DNA from: JBNAGF01 sp049801055
GTDB lineage: Bacteria; Pseudomonadota; Alphaproteobacteria; Rhodobacterales; Rhodobacteraceae
Direction: 5' to 3'
DNA length: 64,000 nucleotides
NCBI RefSeq assembly: GCF_049801055.1
Contig: NZ_JBNAGF010000002.1
Location: 124,001 to 188,000, forward strand
Of this stretch, positions 8,361 through 16,263 are shown piece after piece. A model generated the notes under the pieces. That model saw only the letters and a program-made list of their open reading frames with translations, did no database searches and was not told where the DNA came from. Position numbers and translations under genes: made by a program. Position 1 is the first letter of the stretch, and every line of letters begins with the position of its first letter.

Positions 8361-9446
8361 ATGGATCGTCGCTCATTTCTGAAGGCCTCGACCGCAGGCG
8401 GTGCAGCCGCTGCCGCAACCGCTCTGGCGGCACCGGCTTATGCGCAGGGCAAACGGACCCTGACCATGGTCACATCGTGGCCGCGCGGCTTTGCAGTTCT
8501 GGATGATGCTGCCAGCTATCTGGAGCAGATGGTCGGCGCGATGTCCGATGGCCAGCTCACCATCGAAAAGAAAGCTCCGGGCGAACTCGTGGGCGCTCTG
8601 GAAGTCTTTGACGCCGTGTCGTCGGGCCAGGCGGACATGTATCACTCGGCTGATTACTACTATATCGGTCAGCATCCGGGTTATGCCTATTTCACCGCTG
8701 TGCCCTTTGGCGGCACCGCTCAGGAACTAACCAACTGGTACTATCACGGCGGCGGCGAAGAGCTGCACGACGAGCTGGGCACCATCTTCAACCTCAAGGG
8801 CCTTCTGGCTGGTAACTCCGGCTCGCAATCTGGTGGCTGGTTCCGCAACGAGATCAACTCGGCTGCAGACTTCAACGGCCTCAAGTTCCGTATGCCCGGT
8901 TTGGGCGGCAAGGTTCTCGGCAAGCTCGGCGCCTCGGTTCAGAACATTCCGGGCGGCGAACTGTATCAGGCGCTGTCCTCGGGTGCGCTGGACGGTCTGG
9001 AGTGGGTTGGCCCGATGGCCGACGAACGCGCCGGTTTCCAGGAAGTGGCCAAGGTCTATTACACTGCGGGCTTCCACGAGCCGGGCTCGGGCCTTGCCGC
9101 ATCTGTGAACCTGGATGTCTGGAACGACCTGACACCGCAGCATCAGGCAATCCTGCGCAATGCTTCGATGGCCGTGACCCACTACCAGCTGGCCGAAACT
9201 CTGGCCAACAACGGTGCCGCACTGTCGCGTCTGCAGGCTCAGGGTGTCAAAACCTTGCAGTTTACCGACGACGTCTGGGATGCGTTCGGCAAAGCTTCGG
9301 CCGAGGTCATGGACGAGAACATGGGCGACGAACTGTTCGCCAAAATCCGCAAGTCCTTCGAAGAGTCGCTCGCGACTTCGGCAGGCTGGATCAACAAGTC
9401 GGACGGCTACTACGTTCAGCAGCGTATCCGCGTTCTGGGCGGCTAA
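8361..9446 (+). CDS. TRAP transporter solute-binding protein (TakP/FcbT1 type)
   Basis: The 361-residue precursor begins with a Tat signal (MDRRSFLK twin-arginine motif, Ala-rich core, AYA cleavage site near residue 28). The mature part matches the periplasmic binding proteins of the COG4663 group: SGGWFRNEINSAADFNGLKF, GLGGKVLGKLGA and a DGLEWVGPMADE segment. Rhodobacter TakP, of the same group, binds 2-oxo acids; the solute here is likely an organic acid but is not proven. GGAGGA lies 8 bases before the ATG. It is the first gene of a three-gene operon. Confidence 0.93.
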   Translation: MDRRSFLKASTAGGAAAAATALAAPAYAQGKRTLTMVTSWPRGFAVLDDAASYLEQMVGAMSDGQLTIEKKAPGELVGALEVFDAVSSGQADMYHSADYYYIGQHPGYAYFTAVPFGGTAQELTNWYYHGGGEELHDELGTIFNLKGLLAGNSGSQSGGWFRNEINSAADFNGLKFRMPGLGGKVLGKLGASVQNIPGGELYQALSSGALDGLEWVGPMADERAGFQEVAKVYYTAGFHEPGSGLAASVNLDVWNDLTPQHQAILRNASMAVTHYQLAETLANNGAALSRLQAQGVKTLQFTDDVWDAFGKASAEVMDENMGDELFAKIRKSFEESLATSAGWINKSDGYYVQQRIRVLGG

Positions 9447-9551
9447 GCCAGCGAAACCGAAACAGGGGAGGTCCGGCCATCGCCGGGCTTCCCATTCGGC
9501 GTTTCGACGTCGAGGGAGTGAGACCCTGAACGGGGCCAGATGGGGGACACC

Positions 9552-10487
<936 letters not shown>

Positions 10488-10503
10488 GCAAAGGACTTGA
10501 ACA

Positions 10504-12858
10504 ATGCTTTTCGGTCTTGATGGCGTCGAAATCGGCCTCATTATCGTGTTCTTCTGCCTGTTCGGAGCAATCCTGTCCGGTTTTCCGGTGGCATTCGCCA
10601 TCGCCGGTGCCGGCATCATCTCCTTCGGCATCATCGCCGCGCTGGACAGTGCGGGACTTCTGATCCACCAGGCCATCGACAGTTCGACACAGCTGTATCG
10701 TGATCTGGTCAATTCCGGAGTGCATCCGGATACAATCTCGGTATTCCGATACCCCGATCTGCCCCGGATTGCCGAACCGGTCTTTGTGAAAGGCTGGGAA
10801 ACCGCGCTGGATCGTAACGTTTCTTTCATCGTGAACCGGATGAACGAGCGGGTGCTGGCCGGTCAGTCGATCGAAACCCTGCTTGCGGTGCTGATGTTCG
10901 TTCTGATGGGGATCACTCTGGAACGGTCCAAGATCGCCAACGATCTCCTGACAACCATGGCGCGGGTCTTTGGCCCTCTGCCGGGCGGTCTTGCCGTGTC
11001 GATCGTGGTCGTGGGCGCGTTTCTTGCAGCCTCTACCGGTATCGTCGGCGCCACCGTGGTGACCATGGGGCTGCTGGCGCTGCCGACCATGTTGCGCAAC
11101 AACTATTCGCCGGAACTCGCAACCGGGGTGATTGCCGCCTCGGGAACGCTGGGGCAGATCATCCCGCCATCGATCGTAATCGTTCTGCTTGGAACGCTGG
11201 CCGGGGATCTCTATTCGGCTGCGCAGGAAAGCCGCGCCGTGGCGGCAGGTTGCACCGACGCGCTGACCTATCTGGGCGAGCCTGCGGTTGTTTCGGTCGG
11301 AACGCTGTTCCAGGCGGCGCTGCTTCCGGGCATTATGCTTGCGCTGCTATATGCGCTCTACGCCTTCGGCTACGCTCTGATGAACCCGGACAAGGCTCCG
11401 GCGGTCGAGATGGGCGCATCCAACCATGAACCGATTACCCGCAGCGAAGGTCTGACTTGGTTCATTGCTGTTCCCGCAGCCCTGATTGGCGGTGTCCTGC
11501 TGCTTGGCAGTGCCGGGATCATCGGCTCGCAGGACATCACCGTTTCTTCGTTCTCCGATATCGGAGAAGGGGCAAGTCTGCGCACCAACGTGTCCGAACA
11601 GTGTCAGGGATCGATGATCGAACTGCACGGTCAGGAAGCATGGGACGCTGCAGTCGCCGAACAGGAAGCGATTGATGCTTCCGGGGGCGTAACCGAAAGC
11701 CAGCGCCTGACCGAGGAACAGATTGCCGAAGCCCGGCAGGCCCGAGTCGATGCTGCTGCACCCATCGGGACCGGTGTTGCCGTTCTTGCGCTGCTGCTGG
11801 GTCTGACGCTGGTTTTGGGTCGGGGCATTGCACCTTCGAAGGACGCAAAACCGCTGATCGTGGGCGCCATCGGTTTGCTGTTGGTGCTGCTGGTTGACGT
11901 GATCCTTGTGGCTCCGACAACCTCTTCGGGCGCGACGTTCGTTCTGATGGCGATCCCGTTCGCGCTGACCATATATGGCTGTCGCGAAGCCGCAATCCGG
12001 GCCACCAAAAACGAACTCATCCGGGTTGTGTTCCCACCGCTTGTTCTGATCATCGCTGTGTTGGGTTCGATCCTTGGCGGAATTACCAACCCGACCCCGG
12101 CAGCGGCGCTGGGCGCGGGTGGGGCGATCATGCTGGCGGCCTATCGAAAGCTGCAGGATGAAGGCCGCTCCGGCATGGTGATCATCTGGTCAACCTTTGC
12201 GATCCTGATCAGTATTCTGGTTGGGGTGAACTTTGACCTTCGTATCAACCAGGATCAGGTCAGCGTCGAAAGCTGGATTGCATTCATCTTTGCCTATTGC
12301 GCCTATCTCTATGCGCTGTTCGGGCTGCTGTTCGGATGTTGGGTGCTGTATGCAGGCGGAGTGTTGACACCGGTCGTGAGGGAAACCGCCAAGGTAACCT
12401 CGATGGTGTTCACCATCCTGATCGGCTCGCAGTTGCTGAATCTTGTGGTGATCTCCTTTGGTGGCGAACATTACATTCAGCAGTTCCTCAAGAGCTTTGA
12501 CAACGAATTCACGGTGTTTCTCATCGTGATGTTGGTGTTGTTTATCCTTGGTTTCGTTCTGGATTTCCTCGAGATCATCTACATCGTGATCCCAATCGTG
12601 GGGCCGGTCATCTATGGCGGTTCGTTCGATCCGAAATGGGTGACGATCATGGTGGCGGTGAACCTGCAAACGTCGTTCCTGACACCTCCTTTCGGGTTTG
12701 CGCTGTTCTATCTGCGCGGGGTGGCTCCCAAGGAAGTCACGACGGCGCATATCTATCGCGGGATCCTGCCGTTCGTGATCATTCAGGTGGTCGGGTTGGC
12801 GATCCTGTGGTTGTTCCCGGGCATCGTGACGATCATACCCGATCTGATCCCGAACTGA
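10504..12858 (+). CDS. TRAP transporter large permease (DctM/FcbT3 type), extended form
   Basis: At 784 residues this is nearly twice the usual DctM length (about 430). It starts with a typical DctM helix pair, then has a soluble insert (about residues 59-118). The core with GLLALPTMLRNNYSPELATG and ASGTLGQIIPPS follows, then a second soluble insert (about 342-418, Glu/Ala/Gln-rich), extra helices, and a C-terminal part with FLTPPFGFALFYLRGVAP. The last element is the second conserved DctM motif. The gene drives sodium- or proton-coupled solute uptake with the preceding two proteins. A strong terminator follows. Confidence 0.92.
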   Translation: MLFGLDGVEIGLIIVFFCLFGAILSGFPVAFAIAGAGIISFGIIAALDSAGLLIHQAIDSSTQLYRDLVNSGVHPDTISVFRYPDLPRIAEPVFVKGWETALDRNVSFIVNRMNERVLAGQSIETLLAVLMFVLMGITLERSKIANDLLTTMARVFGPLPGGLAVSIVVVGAFLAASTGIVGATVVTMGLLALPTMLRNNYSPELATGVIAASGTLGQIIPPSIVIVLLGTLAGDLYSAAQESRAVAAGCTDALTYLGEPAVVSVGTLFQAALLPGIMLALLYALYAFGYALMNPDKAPAVEMGASNHEPITRSEGLTWFIAVPAALIGGVLLLGSAGIIGSQDITVSSFSDIGEGASLRTNVSEQCQGSMIELHGQEAWDAAVAEQEAIDASGGVTESQRLTEEQIAEARQARVDAAAPIGTGVAVLALLLGLTLVLGRGIAPSKDAKPLIVGAIGLLLVLLVDVILVAPTTSSGATFVLMAIPFALTIYGCREAAIRATKNELIRVVFPPLVLIIAVLGSILGGITNPTPAAALGAGGAIMLAAYRKLQDEGRSGMVIIWSTFAILISILVGVNFDLRINQDQVSVESWIAFIFAYCAYLYALFGLLFGCWVLYAGGVLTPVVRETAKVTSMVFTILIGSQLLNLVVISFGGEHYIQQFLKSFDNEFTVFLIVMLVLFILGFVLDFLEIIYIVIPIVGPVIYGGSFDPKWVTIMVAVNLQTSFLTPPFGFALFYLRGVAPKEVTTAHIYRGILPFVIIQVVGLAILWLFPGIVTIIPDLIPN

Positions 12859-12883
12859 TCAGCGCCGGTCAATCTGCAAATAA

Positions 12884-12908
12884 AGAGAGCCCTCGGGCTC
12901 TCTTTTTC
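12884..12908 (+). terminator. Intrinsic terminator of the TRAP operon
   Basis: An 8-bp perfect stem (AGAGAGCC / GGCTCTCT) with a CTCG loop runs into TTTT, 26 bases after the large-permease stop codon. Confidence 0.9.
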
Positions 12909-13035
12909 GTTTGACCAAGCGGCGCTGTCTCGGTGAGGCACTTATGCACACATCTCGAACCCGGCGGAGCCTTCAAGAGCGAAGGGTCGCGGGAGGCATT
13001 TGTCGAAACAGGGTGTGGATCTACGAAGCAGGCAG

Positions 13036-13857
13036 TCAGAGCCCCTTGGCTCTGCGGTCCGGCAGCTGAATATTGGCGACCTGTTCGGCAATCGGATCGG
13101 TCGAAAGTGGGTGGCTGGCCGTTGCATAGGTGTCGGGATCCAGCATCGGTTTCCATTCACCGTTCTGGTAGACCTCAAGCCCGGAAAACCGGGCCTTGTA
13201 GCCCATCTTGGGGCTGCCGGGAACCCAGTAGCCCAGATAGACGTAAGGCAGACCTGCCTCGCGCGCGATGTCGATATGATCGAGGATCATGTAGGTGCCA
13301 AGCGAGTTCTGGGGGCATTCGGGCGTATAGAACGAATAGACCATCGACACGCCGTCCTCGAGCACATCGGTCAGGCCTACCGCAATCAACTGGTTGGTCT
13401 CGGCGTCCGTGTATTCGATGACCCGGCTGCGGATCGGGGTTTCCTCGATCATGGCCGCGAACTCAAACACGTCCATATCAGCCATTCCACCGTCAGCATG
13501 GCGGGAATCGAGATACTCTCGGAAGAGTTCGTATTGTTCTTCGGTGGCCCAGGGCGATGTTGCCCGGCGGTTCACCCTTTCATTGCGTCGGATCGTGCGC
13601 CGCTGCCCCTTGTTGGGTTCGAATTTCGACACGTCGATCCGGGCGGACATGCAGGCGGAACAATCCGCGCAGCTGGGCCGGTAAAGGACATTCTGCGACC
13701 GGCGAAACCCTTGCTGTGACAGGCTGTTGTTGAGCGTATCCGCGCCGTCCCCTTGGAGGGCCGTGAACAGCTTGCGTTCCATTCGCCCATCCAGATAGGG
13801 GCACGGCTGTGGAGCTGTGACATAGAACTGCGGTGCTATCGGCAGTGTGTGACGCAT
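13036..13857 (-). CDS. bpt: Aspartate/glutamate leucyltransferase (Bpt)
   Basis: The 273-residue protein transfers leucine from Leu-tRNA to N-terminal Asp or Glu, feeding proteins into the N-degron pathway. The N-terminal ATE_N domain shows [15 protein letters not shown] and the Cys pattern [14 protein letters not shown] (about residues 55-70). The C-terminal ATE_C domain shows [19 protein letters not shown] and [21 protein letters not shown] start at the ATG at 13857, where homology begins; the open frame extends about 97 codons further upstream but runs over the neighbouring RDD gene. It follows the RDD gene by 77 bp. Confidence 0.93.
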   Translation of the reverse strand: MRHTLPIAPQFYVTAPQPCPYLDGRMERKLFTALQGDGADTLNNSLSQQGFRRSQNVLYRPSCADCSACMSARIDVSKFEPNKGQRRTIRRNERVNRRATSPWATEEQYELFREYLDSRHADGGMADMDVFEFAAMIEETPIRSRVIEYTDAETNQLIAVGLTDVLEDGVSMVYSFYTPECPQNSLGTYMILDHIDIAREAGLPYVYLGYWVPGSPKMGYKARFSGLEVYQNGEWKPMLDPDTYATASHPLSTDPIAEQVANIQLPDRRAKGL

Positions 13858-13934
13858 AATGGGCTCTTGAAGGCTCGCGGTTTCCTCGGGCGATGATAGC
13901 AACCGGAAGCAACCACGCAAGAGTTGATCGCTGT

Positions 13935-14366
13935 TCAGGCCCGGCGGTTTAGAGCCACTGTGCCCAGGATCGCATCTGTCAAACCCTGCCCCCGGGCCGA
14001 GGTCAGCATCATGACGATCGACACCAGCTGGATCAGCGGCAATGCCATGCTGACCGTGTAGCCGGCAGTATGAGCGAGAGCGAGCCCGCCATCCAGCCGC
14101 GCTCCATATGCATCCCGCAGTTCGATCCCGGCAAATTGCATTCCCCATGTGGCAGAACCGGACGCGATAGTGGCGGTTCGGTAGACAAAGCCGATAACCA
14201 GATAGAGGGCACCCCAGACAAATGCGCCGACAAAGGCGGTCATCAGCACGGCAAGGAAGCTCAGCATGAGGATGACGAAGGTGTCAAAGATCCATGCAAC
14301 AAGACGACGCGTAGCGACGGATGAATAGAATTGCGGTTGGATGTCGGGGTCGGGCAGGGCGGTCAT
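13935..14366 (-). CDS. RDD family membrane protein
   Basis: This 143-residue protein has the RDD family pattern: a conserved Arg-Arg and Asp in the first helix ([15 protein letters not shown]), and [14 protein letters not shown] in the second half. Three hydrophobic segments are visible (about residues 25-60 and 100-125). RDD proteins are small integral membrane proteins, some linked to ion exchange, mostly of unknown role. The ATG at 14366 is preferred to a TTG four codons earlier. It lies between bpt and the DUF2852 gene, all on the minus strand. Confidence 0.8.
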   Translation of the reverse strand: MTALPDPDIQPQFYSSVATRRLVAWIFDTFVILMLSFLAVLMTAFVGAFVWGALYLVIGFVYRTATIASGSATWGMQFAGIELRDAYGARLDGGLALAHTAGYTVSMALPLIQLVSIVMMLTSARGQGLTDAILGTVALNRRA

Positions 14367-14442
14367 GGTAGGTCTCAATCAGTATGGAATGGCAATGCCC
14401 CGGCAATCAGGCCGGGGCACGGCGGAGAGTTCTCTGCAAAGA

Positions 14443-14868
14443 TCAGGCGTCGTCTTCGACCTTGTGATCGTTCCGGGCGGAACGGGCGCGTTCATCCATG
14501 AACTGATCGAATTCGGCCTTATCCTTGGCTTCCCGGAGCCGTTCGAGGAAGGTTTCGAAATCGCGCTGTTCCTGTTCCAGACGACGCAGGGTGTCGGCTT
14601 TGTAGCTGTCAAAAGCACTGTTTCCGGTATTGCCCATGGGCATCATCGAGGGCGACCAGCCCGAACGGCGGCAGGATTTTCCAAACATACGTTTGCTCCA
14701 GATCATGTAAAACAGAAAGGCGAGGCCAACGGGCCAGAAAAAGACAAAGCCCAGAACCATAGCGGCAATCCAGGCGCCTTTGCCTTTGCTGTCGAGCCAA
14801 GCCTCGGCACGGCTGAACCAGCCCATCTGTGGGGCTTGGGTGGGGACGGGGTCAGACAAGGTTGTCAT
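14443..14868 (-). CDS. DUF2852 domain-containing protein
   Basis: The 141-residue protein has one clear hydrophobic stretch (about residues 32-57, WIAAMVLGFVFFWPVGLAFL). A cytoplasmic tail with FDSYKADTLRRLEQEQRDFETFLERLR is predicted to form a coiled coil. This is the standard DUF2852 architecture of Alphaproteobacteria; function unknown. AGGAG lies 18 bases before the ATG, with GAGACC closer. Two copies of a 19-bp palindrome lie 41 and 100 bp upstream of the start. Confidence 0.82.
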   Translation of the reverse strand: MTTLSDPVPTQAPQMGWFSRAEAWLDSKGKGAWIAAMVLGFVFFWPVGLAFLFYMIWSKRMFGKSCRRSGWSPSMMPMGNTGNSAFDSYKADTLRRLEQEQRDFETFLERLREAKDKAEFDQFMDERARSARNDHKVEDDA

Positions 14869-14908
14869 GGTCGGTCTCTTTCTCTCCTGGTTTCAGTGTT
14901 GAGAGGCA

Positions 14909-14927
14909 ATGTAAATGCCCTTCACAT
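14909..14927. promoter_or_regulatory. Palindromic operator candidate, copy 1
   Basis: ATGTAAA-TGCCC-TTCACAT is a 19-bp inverted repeat with one mismatch. It has the same arms and the same 5-base spacer length as a second copy 59 bp away. Confidence 0.6.
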
Positions 14928-14967
14928 GATGTGATATTGGAGCGCGTGAATGGTGTTGCAAGGGGTG

Positions 14968-14986
14968 ATGTAAAAAAGATTTACAT
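14968..14986. promoter_or_regulatory. Palindromic operator candidate, copy 2
   Basis: ATGTAAA-AAAGA-TTTACAT is a perfect 7-bp-arm palindrome with a 5-base spacer. It lies between the DUF2852 start (minus strand) and a small membrane-protein gene (plus strand). Confidence 0.65.
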
Positions 14987-15116
14987 TCTGCAAGTGCGAA
15001 AAACCGGGGAAATCCGCCGATACGACCAAAGTAAAACAATCTATGGTTGCGGGGCAAAGATTGGTTCTACATACTGATTTTAACTCACCCATCCCGGATG
15101 TGAGGGAGAACCCGCC

Positions 15117-15263
15117 ATGGCAGAACGGCCTGATAGGGAATTTGAAAGAGGCAGAGACAGCGAGTCGGATTTGTGCCGCGCAAAGTCCGGCTGGTGGATT
15201 CTGCCCTTCGCTGCGGCCGGTTCCGTCGGTTGGGCCGTGATTCTCCAGAACCTGTTTTTTTGA
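15117..15263 (+). CDS. Small single-span membrane protein, 48 residues
   Basis: This short frame begins MAERPDREFERGRDSESD, a charged cytoplasmic-looking head. It ends in one hydrophobic helix (WWILPFAAAGSVGWAVILQN, residues 26-45), finishing Leu-Phe-Phe. GAGGGAG lies 8 bases before the ATG, which supports translation. I do not recognise a family. It lies alone between the divergent DUF2852 gene and the convergent YbaK-type gene, downstream of the paired palindromes. It is small enough to be missed by most gene callers. Confidence 0.6.
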   Translation: MAERPDREFERGRDSESDLCRAKSGWWILPFAAAGSVGWAVILQNLFF

Positions 15264-15288
15264 TTGATATCGGTTCGGGTTCAGTAGC

Positions 15289-15756
15289 CTAGCTTGTGAA
15301 TTTGGCCGATGCGGCGCCTGTAATCCGAACAAGATCGTCGGGCGCGATGGAAAACACATGACGCGGTGTGCCAGCGGCGGCCCAGACCCTGTCGAAATCT
15401 GACAGGCGCGGGTCAAGAAAACTGCGGATCGGGGTTAGTTGGCCGATTGGGGATACCCCTCCGATGGCGAATCCGGTGTGGGAACGGATCAGTGCGGCAT
15501 CGGCTTTCCCAAGCGCCTCGCCGGTACATTCCGCTGCAAGATCAGCATCCACACGGTTTCCGCCCGCAGTGAGAAAAAGGATGGCCTTGCCGCTATCCTC
15601 CCCGCAAAACACGATTGACTTGACGATCTGGTCCACGTGGCAGCCCACTGCCGCCGCCGCGTCTTCGGCAGTGCGCGAACCTTCGGTCTCGCGGATGTCT
15701 GGCGGCACGCCAGCGGCCTCCAGAGCGGCGCGCACTCGTTTTAGGCTTTTGCTCAT
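15289..15756 (-). CDS. YbaK/ProX-type aminoacyl-tRNA deacylase
   Basis: The 155-residue protein is a single YbaK domain that hydrolyses mischarged tRNA (for example Cys- or Ala-tRNA-Pro). Visible family elements are the invariant Lys in QIVKSIVF, FLTAGGNRVD, TGFAIGGVSPIG and SDFDRVWAAAGTPRHVF. Start chosen at 15756 with GAGGAA 8 bases upstream. The gene is divergent from the NTF2-like gene, with 58 bp between starts. Which amino acid it clears cannot be decided from sequence. Confidence 0.88.
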   Translation of the reverse strand: MSKSLKRVRAALEAAGVPPDIRETEGSRTAEDAAAAVGCHVDQIVKSIVFCGEDSGKAILFLTAGGNRVDADLAAECTGEALGKADAALIRSHTGFAIGGVSPIGQLTPIRSFLDPRLSDFDRVWAAAGTPRHVFSIAPDDLVRITGAASAKFTS

Positions 15757-15814
15757 TGCGAAATTCCTCGCATCTCCGGTTGACCTTGCATGCGTTCCGG
15801 GAAAGTTTTGACCT

Positions 15815-16195
15815 ATGGAACGCAAAATCAAGCCCCTGCCGGATCTGTCGTTTTTTCGGGAATTGGAAACCCGTGTCTGGCAAGCGCTGGTGGCTGGCGA
15901 CCCACAGGCCGACGGATCCATGCTGACCAGTGATTTTCTGGGCGTTTACCCAAGTGGGTTTTCCGACCGCGCCGGACATATGGCGGCACTGGAAAATGGG
16001 CCGGCGATGCAAAGCTATGCGCTGGATCGGGAACGGTTGGTTCCGTTGAGCAACGACCACGTCATTCTGTGCTATCGGGCAAGATACGTTCCCGCAGGCG
16101 AAGAAGCTGAGAAGATTATGTATATCTCCTCGCTTTGGGTGCGTGCCGAGGGCGGTTGGCTCAACAGTTTCTCGCAGGATACCCCTGCGGCATAA
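15815..16195 (+). CDS. NTF2-like (DUF4440/SnoaL-type) protein
   Basis: The 126-residue protein has the cone-fold layout of NTF2-like proteins: an N-terminal helix (LSFFRELETRVWQALVAGD), a FLGVYPSGFSDRAGHMAAL region, then strands ending in YISSLWVRAEGGWLNSFSQDTP. Members may be enzymes or ligand-binding proteins; no catalytic residues can be assigned. It precedes glnE by 68 bp and may share its promoter. Confidence 0.7.
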   Translation: MERKIKPLPDLSFFRELETRVWQALVAGDPQADGSMLTSDFLGVYPSGFSDRAGHMAALENGPAMQSYALDRERLVPLSNDHVILCYRARYVPAGEEAEKIMYISSLWVRAEGGWLNSFSQDTPAA

Positions 16196-16263
16196 GTTCC
16201 GTTCGATGCCATCACGGCGCCGGAAGAATTGACCGCAACGGCAGACCACCGCATGTTCCGGCC

